NCBI GenBank assembly: GCA_946409855.1
Contig: CAMJXZ010000102.1
Span: 1-9,738 of the forward strand
Length of the DNA stretch: 9,738 nucleotides
Direction of reading: 5' to 3'
Origin: an uncultured Clostridia bacterium
GTDB lineage: Bacteria > Bacillota > Clostridia > Christensenellales > Aristaeellaceae
The translations under genes and the position numbers were made by a program. Below, piece by piece: positions 1 through 6,073 of this stretch (position 1 is the stretch's first letter; each line of letters begins with the position of its first letter). The notes below the pieces were generated by a model. The model was given only the letters and a program-made list of their open reading frames with translations. It was not told the origin of the DNA and did no database searches.

Positions 1-2594
1 TGACGACCCAGCCCAAGACGGTGTACGCGCTGGCGGGCACGCAGGTCACCTTCAGCGTGGTCACGAAGAACGCGACCCAATGGCAGTGGGAGTGCAGCAA
101 CAACGGCGGGCAGTCTTATACCGCGCTGACCAATACTTCTTTCTGGACAGGGGCAAAGACCAAGACCCTGACGTTTACCGCCTCCAATTATTATAACGGC
201 TATTACTTCCGCGTGAAGGCCAGCGGCGAGGGCGGAGAGGTTTATTCGAAAGCCGCTGTGCTGCACATTGTGGAGGCACCGAAGTTCGATGTCCAGCCGA
301 CAAAACAGCAGTCGCTTGCCGGCCGGACAGTGTATTTCAGCGCTTCTGTCAGCAACTATACGAGCCTTCAGTGGCAGGTGGACCGCAAGGACGGGAACGG
401 CTTTGTGGACCTGAAGGAAAACAGCGCCTGGCACGGCGTGACGACCAAAACCCTGTCCTTTGAGGCGATTGCCGCCCGCGCGGCCTACAGCTACCGCCTG
501 CACGCGATGAACCAGTACGCGGAAGCGGATTCCAACGCGGTCACCCTGACCATCATTCCGGACCCGACGGTGACGGTGACTGTATACCCGACCACCGCGT
601 TGAAAAACGGCCAGAACGTCCGCCTGACCGCCTCGGTCAAGAACACGCAGGGCGCGGTCTCCTATGAATGGCAGCAGCTGGATAAGTACTTCGACAATAC
701 GTGGGACACGGATCCCAACAACACCGGCACCTCAGTGATGAACTTCATCGCGTCGTATGATCTGGCAGTCTGTGATTACCGCTGCGCCGTCACGGACAGC
801 AACGGTACCTGGTACAGCAAGGCGATCAGCATTGATTACATCAAGCCTTCCCTGTCCATCAGCGCGAACACTACCAGCGGAACGTCGGGCACCGTGGTTA
901 CCATGACCGCTTCCGCGGCCAATTACTCTTCCGACGCGTCCTTTGAATGGAAATTCAGCAAGGACGGCAGCAACTGGAATGTTCAGAGCACCTCCAAAAC
1001 GTCGATATCGCTCTACTTGAATTCCTCTACCGCCGGATACTGGCGCCTCGATGTCACTGATATCGGATGGACCTGGACCAGCAACACGCTTGAACTGCAG
1101 CTCATAGAAACCCCGACCGTGACGGTCGTCAACGAAACCGGCGGCCAGGCGCACAGCGGCGATTCTGTCCGGCTGACCGCTTCGGTGCAGAACATGACCG
1201 GCAGCGTCACTTATCAGTGGCAGCAGAAGAAGGGGACCGGCAGCTGGTCCAACATGACGCAGAGCGGCTATGCCTCGTCCGTGATGACCTTCACGGCCAA
1301 CGAAAACGTGCTGGCGGCGGGAAGCAACTCTTTCCGCTGCGTGGTCACGGACAGCAGCGGCACCTGGACCAGCAATGAAGTCGGGCTGGATTACCTGCCG
1401 CCGGACATCTACCTGTACGCCGGCGATCTGGTCATCAGCAGCGGCCAGACGAAGACCTACAGCGTCGCCTCGGGAGCTTCCGTTACGATGCGGGCGGACG
1501 GAGACTTCATTGCCGGCAATGCCGCCTACCTCTGGCAGTACAGCGCCAACGGCGGTTCTTCCTGGAACAATCTGTCCTCTTCCTGGAACGGCTATAATAC
1601 CAATACCCTCCGGTTCACCGCCTCCACAGCATACAGCGGCTACCGGTTCCGCTGCCGGATCATGATCGCGAACTACCCGTATCTGAGCGGTGTCGCCTGT
1701 CTGAACATCAGCGCGCCCCAGGCCAAGTACCGCGCGCTGCTGATCGGCAACTGCGATTATCCGGGCACCGGCAGCGATCTGCCGGACCACGAGTGGAACG
1801 TACAGGCGATGAGGTCGCTGCTGGGCTCGACCCTGACCACGCAGTACCAGGTGACGTCCAGGCTGAACTGCAGCGCCAGCGCGATCCTCAATGCGATTCC
1901 CACGGCTTTCAGCGGCGCGACCAATAACGACGTTTCCCTGTTCTATTACGGCGGACACGGTTTGATTATCACCAGCGACGGCACTTCTACCGGTGTGCCG
2001 GATTATTATCACGCCAGGACAGGCTCGCTGTGCGGCGTGGATGATAACTACGTCACGCCTGCTGAGCTCCGGGACGCACTGAACAATATCCCCGGGAAAA
2101 TCATCGTGATCCTCGACTGCTGCCATTCCGGCGCGGTTATTGCCACCAAGGACAGCGGGGAACCGGTATACGCGGATCCCTCGCAGTTCACCAATGCCAT
2201 TGTCAGCGCTTTCTCGGGCTATACGATTCCTGTTTCCACGACGGACAGCGACGGCAAATACGGTGAAATGAGGACGGAGAAATTCATCGTTCTGACCGCC
2301 TGCACGATTCAGGAAGAATCCTGGAACTGGTGGTATGATGGATCCTACGCCTATATGAGCTTCGGCACCTTCACCAAGGCGCTGTTTGAGGGCCTGGGCT
2401 GCAGCTGGCCTTATGCGAACCTGGGGAGCACCATTCCCTGCGACACCAACGGGGACGGCATTGCCTCCCTGGGCGAATGCAGGACCTATGTCGCCGGGAG
2501 AGCGACGCAGATCAACCGGGAGATGGGCGGCAGCAATGTCCAGACGGCACAGAGCTGGGGCAGCAGTACGTATGAGCTGTTCAAGCTGAGATAA
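1..2594 (+). CDS. Secreted Ig-like repeat protein with C-terminal caspase (peptidase C14) domain, 5'-partial
   Basis: The reading frame is open from base 3, so the gene begins upstream. The GTG at 21 lies inside an Ig-like repeat, has no ribosome binding site, and is not the start. Six Ig-like repeats of about 90 residues fill 3-1715, each with the core Trp of a Y/QWQ-type strand and ending in a S(K/N)-x-hydrophobic strand. From 1725 a C14 caspase/metacaspase-like domain follows: KYRALLIGN strand, YYGGHG with the catalytic His codon at 1956, and LDCCHSG with the likely nucleophile Cys (second Cys) at 2121. A 12-residue EF-hand-like loop (D-T-N-G-D-G...E) lies at 2442-2477. Stop is TAA at 2592. 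Metacaspase-like enzymes cleave after Arg/Lys, often calcium-dependently; the substrate here is unknown. Ig arrays suggest a surface or secreted protein, but the signal peptide would be outside the window. The gene is convergent with tyrS. Confidence 0.88.
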   Translation, partial: TTQPKTVYALAGTQVTFSVVTKNATQWQWECSNNGGQSYTALTNTSFWTGAKTKTLTFTASNYYNGYYFRVKASGEGGEVYSKAAVLHIVEAPKFDVQPTKQQSLAGRTVYFSASVSNYTSLQWQVDRKDGNGFVDLKENSAWHGVTTKTLSFEAIAARAAYSYRLHAMNQYAEADSNAVTLTIIPDPTVTVTVYPTTALKNGQNVRLTASVKNTQGAVSYEWQQLDKYFDNTWDTDPNNTGTSVMNFIASYDLAVCDYRCAVTDSNGTWYSKAISIDYIKPSLSISANTTSGTSGTVVTMTASAANYSSDASFEWKFSKDGSNWNVQSTSKTSISLYLNSSTAGYWRLDVTDIGWTWTSNTLELQLIETPTVTVVNETGGQAHSGDSVRLTASVQNMTGSVTYQWQQKKGTGSWSNMTQSGYASSVMTFTANENVLAAGSNSFRCVVTDSSGTWTSNEVGLDYLPPDIYLYAGDLVISSGQTKTYSVASGASVTMRADGDFIAGNAAYLWQYSANGGSSWNNLSSSWNGYNTNTLRFTASTAYSGYRFRCRIMIANYPYLSGVACLNISAPQAKYRALLIGNCDYPGTGSDLPDHEWNVQAMRSLLGSTLTTQYQVTSRLNCSASAILNAIPTAFSGATNNDVSLFYYGGHGLIITSDGTSTGVPDYYHARTGSLCGVDDNYVTPAELRDALNNIPGKIIVILDCCHSGAVIATKDSGEPVYADPSQFTNAIVSAFSGYTIPVSTTDSDGKYGEMRTEKFIVLTACTIQEESWNWWYDGSYAYMSFGTFTKALFEGLGCSWPYANLGSTIPCDTNGDGIASLGECRTYVAGRATQINREMGGSNVQTAQSWGSSTYELFKLR
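3..1715 (+). repeat. Six tandem Ig-like domain repeats (protein-level)
   Basis: Repeat units lie at about 3-281, 282-566, 567-854, 855-1121, 1122-1400 and 1401-1715. Shared landmarks are a G-x-x-V-x-(F/L/M)-x-A strand near the start, a central W (codons near 81/87, 372, 669, 948, 1218, 1533), an F-x-A strand, a Y-x-(F/Y)-R-(C/V/L) strand and a final S-(N/K)-x-(V/A/L) strand. Units 3 and 5 are most alike, sharing VRLTASV, a WQQ and a VTDSxGTW block, also at DNA level (789-820 versus 1344-1375 differ at only a few of 32 bases). This pattern resembles the Ig-like adhesion or spacer domains of clostridial surface proteins. Exact boundaries are approximate. Confidence 0.75.
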
Positions 2595-2691
2595 AGCCGA
2601 TCCGGGCGAACGTGATGAAACGGAAGATGCTTTGCCAACGGCAAAGCGGCCCCGGATGCGTCATCGCCGCGCCTGATTCAAACAAGCAAAA

Positions 2692-2738
2692 AGCATGTGC
2701 CCGGGCGCCGGAGAGATCCGGCGTTCCGGGCACATGCT
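2692..2738. terminator. Long hairpin, probable (bidirectional?) terminator
   Basis: A 13-bp arm starting AGCATGTGCCCGG pairs with its exact complement ending at 2738. A further 6-bp inner stem (CGCCGG/CCGGCG) closes a 6-nt loop, with only a 1-versus-2-nt internal mismatch. On the minus strand it is followed by TTTTTGCTTGTTT, a good U-rich tail. On the plus strand the tail is only GCCTTTGG. It may therefore be a back-up terminator for tyrS read-through, or the stop for the caspase gene about 100 nt upstream. Confidence 0.55.
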
Positions 2739-2760
2739 GCCTTTGGGGTAACTGGTCAAG

Positions 2761-2812
2761 AGAAAACAGAGCTTACTTCCGCTTCCGCTGCCGGAACAAA
2801 GCTTTGTTTTCT
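2761..2812. terminator. AT-rich hairpin, possible bidirectional terminator
   Basis: The arms AGAAAACAGAGCTT and AAGCTTTGTTTTCT pair over 14 bp with one G-U wobble, around a GC-rich inner TTCCG/CGGAA stem. The 3' arm supplies a U-rich run on the plus strand, and the complement of the 5' arm does so on the minus strand. The 3' side also contains a perfect 14-bp palindrome at 2795-2808. A role in termination is plausible but no clean tail follows the full hairpin. Confidence 0.35.
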
Positions 2813-2869
2813 GTCTGGCTGACACCTCGGATTCATTTCATACAGCGACATGACGGATGGACGCGGACG

Positions 2870-2919
2870 CGCGAAAGAAACATTCCCGGCGGCTCCGGAA
2901 GCGGAGAACACCGGGAATG
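2870..2919 (-). terminator. tyrS rho-independent terminator
   Basis: Read on the minus strand, CATTCCCGG pairs with CCGGGAATG (9 bp, perfect). An inner CTCCG/CGGAG stem adds 5 bp, and TTTCTTTC follows. The hairpin starts about 28 nt after the tyrS stop codon at 2948-2950, a normal position for its terminator. Confidence 0.7.
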
Positions 2920-2947
2920 CGGACGCGCATGGTGTCAAAGGATATGA

Positions 2948-4189
2948 TTATTCCGCGATGACCTTGTGGAAAACCTTCTTGCCGCGGCGGATGACCACGC
3001 CGGCTTTGAGCTGGTCCATTGTGCACAGGACGTCGATGGAGGCGGGCTTTTCGCCGTCGAAGGTGACGCCGCCCTGCTCGATCAGCTTGCGGGCTTTGGA
3101 TTTGCTTTCGGCCAGCTTGCTCGCGACCAGCAGGTCCACCACATTGCAGCCTTCCGCCGGGATTTCGGCAGCGGAAAGGACGGTCTTTGGCATGTTCTCG
3201 TCGCTTCCCGCGCCGGAGAAAAGGGACGCAGCGGTTTCTTCCGCCTTTTTGGCTTCCGCTTCGCCGTGCACCAGTTCGGTCAGGGAGTAGGCGAGGATCC
3301 GCTTCTTTTCGTTGATGCGGGCGCCGTCCCAGTGTTCCATCGCTTCGATTTCATCCAGGGGGATGAAGGTCAGCATCCGGATGCACTTCATGACGTCGGC
3401 GTCGTCGATGTTCCGCCAGTACTGGTAGAACTCGAAGGGAGAGGTCTTGGCGGGGTCCAGCCAGACGGCGCCCTTGGCGGTCTTGCCCATCTTCTTGCCT
3501 TCGCTGTTCAGAAGCAGGGTAATGGTCATGGCGTAGGCGTCGTCGCCGGGGGCGGTGTCCGTCTGGGTGTACTTGCGGATCAGCTCGGTGCCGCCCAGCA
3601 TGTTGCTCCACTGGTCGTCCCCGCCGAACTGCATGTTGCAGCCGTAGTGCTGATGCAGGTAGAGGAAGTCATAGCTCTGCATGATCATGTAGTTGAATTC
3701 CAGGAAGGAAAGGCCTTTGGCCATGCGCTGCTTGTAGCATTCCGCCCGCAGCATGTTGTTGACGGAGAAATGCGGCCCGACCTCCCGGAGCATGTCGATC
3801 CATTTCAGGTCCAGCAGCCAGTCGGCGTTGTTGACGGCGATGGCCTTGTCCTCCCCGAATTCGATGAACCGCGCGATCTGCTTTTTGAAGCATTCGCAGT
3901 TGTGCTGGATGGTTTCCGGCGACAGCATGGCGCGCATGTCGCTGCGGCCGGTGGGATCGCCGATGTAGCCGGTGCCGCCGCCCAGCAGCACGATCGGCTT
4001 GTTGCCGGCCATCTGCAGCCGCTTCATCAGGCACAGCGCCATAAAATGGCCGACGTGCAGCGAATCGGCGGTGGGGTCAAAGCCGATGTAGAAGCGGGCG
4101 CCGCCGTTGTTGATCAGCTCCCGGATCTCTTTTTCGTCGGTGACCTGCGCGATCAGACCCCGCGCTTCCAGTTCTTCATAGATGCCCAT
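2948..4189 (-). CDS. tyrS: Tyrosyl-tRNA synthetase, TyrS type with C-terminal S4 domain
   Basis: Cytoplasmic class I aminoacyl-tRNA synthetase (EC 6.1.1.1) that charges tRNA-Tyr with tyrosine using ATP. The 413-residue length is normal for bacterial TyrS. Visible motifs are YIGFDPTADSLHVGH (class I HIGH signature HVGH at residues 45-48), GGDDQW at 189-194 in the tyrosine pocket region, and KMGKT at 233-237 (the KMSKS loop variant). A C-terminal S4 RNA-binding domain covers about 343-413 (VVDLLVASKLAESKSKARKL region). I chose ATG at 4189 over an in-frame GTG at 4195. AGGAGG lies 8 nt before the ATG but only 2 nt before the GTG. The gene is monocistronic, controlled by the T-box leader upstream, and followed by its own terminator. 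Confidence 0.97.
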   Translation of the reverse strand: MGIYEELEARGLIAQVTDEKEIRELINNGGARFYIGFDPTADSLHVGHFMALCLMKRLQMAGNKPIVLLGGGTGYIGDPTGRSDMRAMLSPETIQHNCECFKKQIARFIEFGEDKAIAVNNADWLLDLKWIDMLREVGPHFSVNNMLRAECYKQRMAKGLSFLEFNYMIMQSYDFLYLHQHYGCNMQFGGDDQWSNMLGGTELIRKYTQTDTAPGDDAYAMTITLLLNSEGKKMGKTAKGAVWLDPAKTSPFEFYQYWRNIDDADVMKCIRMLTFIPLDEIEAMEHWDGARINEKKRILAYSLTELVHGEAEAKKAEETAASLFSGAGSDENMPKTVLSAAEIPAEGCNVVDLLVASKLAESKSKARKLIEQGGVTFDGEKPASIDVLCTMDQLKAGVVIRRGKKVFHKVIAE

Positions 4190-4210
4190 GTTCACAGCCT
4201 CCTGTACAGA

Positions 4211-4490
4211 AAAAATAAAATGAAAACGCCCCCGTTCCCGCGCTGCGGGAACAGAGGACGACAGGAGCTCTTCGTGGTACCACCTCTGCTTCGGACGGAA
4301 TGACCGCCCCTCAACCTGCGCGATAACGGACGCGACCGGCTCCGCCTACTGAAGCGATGAGAATCAGCCCGTTCGGGGAGCGGCTCCGGAGGGTATTCAT
4401 CCGACGCCGTTTTCGTCCTTTCACCAGCCGGACGATCTCTGAAAAAACGGACAGGGGACTACTTGGCTCCATCCTTGCCATCTGGGTACA
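4211..4490 (-). promoter_or_regulatory. Tyrosine T-box riboswitch leader of tyrS
   Basis: The untranslated leader, read on the minus strand, has the standard T-box parts in order. The Stem I base is formed by GGAGC (4470-4466) with GCTCC (4381-4377), with AGTA-like and AGAG motifs in the 5' part. A GGCTGGTGAAAG segment follows. The specifier is GAA-UAC, with UAC (a tyrosine codon) at 4395-4393. The T-box element GAGGTGGTACCACG lies at 4286-4273, and its UGGU (4282-4279) can pair with the ACCA end expected for tRNA-Tyr with discriminator A. A terminator follows. Uncharged tRNA-Tyr should bind the specifier and T-box, stabilise the antiterminator and switch tyrS on. The specifier and downstream gene agree, which makes the call strong. 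Confidence 0.93.
4214..4260 (-). terminator. T-box attenuator (regulated terminator) of tyrS
   Basis: On the minus strand, CGTCCTCTGTTCCCGC pairs with GCGGGAACGGGGGCG: 15 bp including G-U pairs and one bulged T, with an AGC loop. It is followed by TTTTCATTTTATTTTT. It lies immediately after the T-box motif, in the position where it would compete with the antiterminator. Confidence 0.88.
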
Positions 4491-4496
4491 GAAGGT

Positions 4497-4525
4497 ATTG
4501 TACAGGAAAACCGCCCGTTTGGCAA
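4497..4525 (-). promoter_or_regulatory. tyrS promoter (sigma-A type)
   Basis: On the minus strand, the -35 TTGCCA (4525-4520) and -10 TACAAT (4502-4497) are separated by exactly 17 bp, each one mismatch from consensus. Transcription should start near 4490, just before the T-box Stem I. An AT-rich stretch containing a perfect palindrome (AAAAACGCGTTTTT, 4531-4544) lies just upstream of the -35 and could act as an UP element. Confidence 0.75.
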
Positions 4526-4640
4526 GAGGGAAAAACGCGTTTTTTGCGGGGCTTATATTCCCGGGAGACGGCGCGGGCTTTCTCTCCGGATGATCCGGGG
4601 GCTATCCGCATTTGACTGCCGTTTGTCCCGAACGATTGTT

Positions 4641-4675
4641 TTATTCCTGCATTTTTTCTGCAATTTCAGGAATAA
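4641..4675. promoter_or_regulatory. Inverted repeat, candidate regulator-binding site upstream of mgl promoter
   Basis: TTATTCCTG (4641-4649) and its exact complement CAGGAATAA (4667-4675) are separated by a 17-nt AT-rich spacer. The site ends 13 bp before the mglB -35, a typical place for an activator or an upstream operator. No T-run follows the repeat in either direction, so a terminator is less likely. No regulator gene lies in the window, so the cognate protein is unknown. The rest of 4526-4640 holds only the palindrome noted with the tyrS promoter and a small CCGGAT-G-ATCCGG dyad (4586-4598). Confidence 0.4.
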
Positions 4676-4688
4676 TGCCAAAATCTGG

Positions 4689-4717
4689 TTGATAATTTTG
4701 ACTGAATGTTATAAAAT
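4689..4717 (+). promoter_or_regulatory. Promoter of the mglBAC operon
   Basis: TTGATA (4689-4694) and TAAAAT (4712-4717) are spaced by 17 bp, in the most AT-rich part of the window. This predicts a start near 4724 and a leader of about 60 nt. The mglB ribosome binding site AAAGGAG (4769-4775) follows, 10 nt before the ATG at 4786. Confidence 0.65.
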
Positions 4718-4785
4718 AATCCCAAAGAACCACGGAACAGGCCCTGAGCTGTTTTACGTGGAAATATGAAAGGAGTTGTTTTCCT

Positions 4786-6042
4786 ATGAAAAAGTACCTG
4801 GCGATGGCACTGGCTGCCATCATGATCCTGGCTGTCGCGCTGCCTGTTCTGGCCGCCAACAACGAAAAGCCTGTGATCTTCTTCAACCGTCAGCCCTCCA
4901 ACAGCCAGACCGGCGAGCTGGACATGGAAGCCCTGACCTTCAACGACAAGACCTATTACGTGGGCTTTGACGCCAAGCAGGGCGCTGAACTGCAGGGCGA
5001 AATGATCGTCAACTATCTGAAGGGCAAGGGCGCCGAGCTGGACCGCAACGGCGACGGCATCATCGGCTACGTGCTGTGCATCGGCGACGTGGGCCACAAT
5101 GACTCCATCGCCCGTACCCGCGGCGCCCGCAAGGCGCTGGGCACCGCCATTCCGGACGGCACCCAGGGCAAGACTGAAATCGCGACCATCGACGACGTGG
5201 ATTCCCAGCCCATCGGCGTGAACACCGACGGCAGCGCCGCCCACGTGCAGGATGGCAAGATCACCATCGCGGACAAAGAGTATGTTGTGCGTGAGCTGGC
5301 TTCTCAGGAAATGAAGAACAGCGCCGGCGCCACCTGGGACGCCGCCACCGCCGGCAACACCATCGGCATCTGGGTCGCTGACTTCGGCGATCAGATCGAC
5401 GTGGTCGTTTCCAACAACGACGGCATGGGCATGGCCATCTTCAACGCCTGGTCCAAGGATGCCGGCGTGCCCACCTTCGGCTATGACGCTAACAGCGACG
5501 CTGTGGCCGCCATCGCGGACGGCTACTGCGGCACCATTTCCCAGAACGCCGACGTGCAGGCTTACCTTACCCTGCGCACCCTGCGCAACGCGCTGGACGG
5601 CGTGGACATCATGGTGGGCATCAGCACCCCGGACGCTGCCGGCAACGTGCTGAGCGACGACCTGTACTACTATGACGAAGCCACCCGCTGCTTCTACGCC
5701 CTGAACGGCGCCGTGACCGCTGACAACTACGAGAGCTTCCTGGACGCCACCGCGCCCAACCCGAAGTTCAACAACCAGCTGTCCGAAGCGGATGCTCCGG
5801 TCAAGAAGGTCTGGCTGGATATCTTCAACAGCACCGACAACTTCCTCAACGCCACCTACCTGCCCCAGCTGAAGAACTACGACGGCATCCTGAACCTGGA
5901 TGTTGAATACGTCTCCGGCGACGGCCAGAACGAAGGCGCGATCGTGAACAAGCTGCAGACTTCTGTGGACGACGTGGAAGGCTATGCCATCAACATGGTG
6001 AAGACCGACAACGCGGCCGCCTACACCAGCGTGCTTGAATAA
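4786..6042 (+). CDS. mglB: Galactose/glucose-type ABC substrate-binding protein, circularly permuted MglB
   Basis: Extracytoplasmic sugar receptor feeding the MglAC importer; 418 residues (E. coli MglB precursor is 332). Residues 1-23 form a Sec signal peptide (ALPVLA/ANN) without a lipobox Cys. From residue 28 the protein follows MglB from the middle of its N-lobe: PVIFFNRQPS, YYVGFD, calcium-loop DRNGDG (86-91), GHNDSIART (104-111), W184, SNND (209-212), FGYD (D234), then DNYESFLDA (313-321), matching the usual C-terminus. After a linker (322-339), residues 340-418 match the usual MglB N-terminus: KVWLDIFNSTDNFL, then GDGQNEGAIVNKLQ, then VEGYAINMVKTDNAAAYTSVLE (in E. coli IGVTIYKYDDNFM and ALAINLVDPAAAGTVIEKA). 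The order is therefore circularly permuted. Binding positions N34, H104, D106, R110, W184, N211, D234, D351 and F353 are present; one Asn is Gln (Q253). Strong codon bias suggests high expression. Sugar specificity is inferred. Confidence 0.9.
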   Translation: MKKYLAMALAAIMILAVALPVLAANNEKPVIFFNRQPSNSQTGELDMEALTFNDKTYYVGFDAKQGAELQGEMIVNYLKGKGAELDRNGDGIIGYVLCIGDVGHNDSIARTRGARKALGTAIPDGTQGKTEIATIDDVDSQPIGVNTDGSAAHVQDGKITIADKEYVVRELASQEMKNSAGATWDAATAGNTIGIWVADFGDQIDVVVSNNDGMGMAIFNAWSKDAGVPTFGYDANSDAVAAIADGYCGTISQNADVQAYLTLRTLRNALDGVDIMVGISTPDAAGNVLSDDLYYYDEATRCFYALNGAVTADNYESFLDATAPNPKFNNQLSEADAPVKKVWLDIFNSTDNFLNATYLPQLKNYDGILNLDVEYVSGDGQNEGAIVNKLQTSVDDVEGYAINMVKTDNAAAYTSVLE

Positions 6043-6073
6043 TCTGCGGACAATCCTTAAACCTGATTGAAAA

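Larger units (their letters stand above)
2595..2947. other. Convergent intergenic region rich in hairpins
   Basis: This 353-nt gap lies between the convergent stops of the caspase-domain gene and tyrS. I see no convincing gene: the short open frames have no Shine-Dalgarno sequence and no recognisable protein. It holds four inverted repeats: 2629-2647 (GCTTTGCC/GGCAAAGC, 3-nt loop, no T-tail), 2692-2738, 2761-2812 and 2881-2919. It also has a 10-bp direct repeat (GCGGACGCGC at 2863-2872 and 2919-2928) on either side of the last hairpin. The structure fits a zone that stops transcription from both directions. Confidence 0.6.

Noticed and set aside
732..2126. Long minus-strand open frame opposite the caspase-domain gene
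   Set aside because: It is a GC-rich shadow of a clear plus-strand gene; the protein is rich in Arg, Gly, His and Val without any recognisable motif, and there is no ribosome binding site.
2612..2947. Small plus-strand frame in the convergent gap
   Set aside because: It reads through three hairpins, lacks a Shine-Dalgarno sequence and has no protein-like pattern.
2966..4303. Long plus-strand open frame opposite tyrS
   Set aside because: It is the antisense of tyrS running into the T-box leader; the composition is repetitive (Val, His, Gln, Gly) and the real gene on the other strand is certain.
4357..4593. Small plus-strand frame over the T-box leader
   Set aside because: It overlaps the structured leader and promoter of tyrS in antisense and has no ribosome binding site.
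4766..4789. Seven-codon mini-frame whose stop overlaps the mglB ATG
   Set aside because: Its start overlaps the mglB ribosome binding site and it has no good Shine-Dalgarno sequence of its own; probably chance.
4786..6042. mglB as an N-terminally truncated pseudogene
   Set aside because: The missing N-lobe segment is present at the C-terminus, the signal peptide and RBS are intact, and codon bias is strong throughout; permutation explains the facts better.
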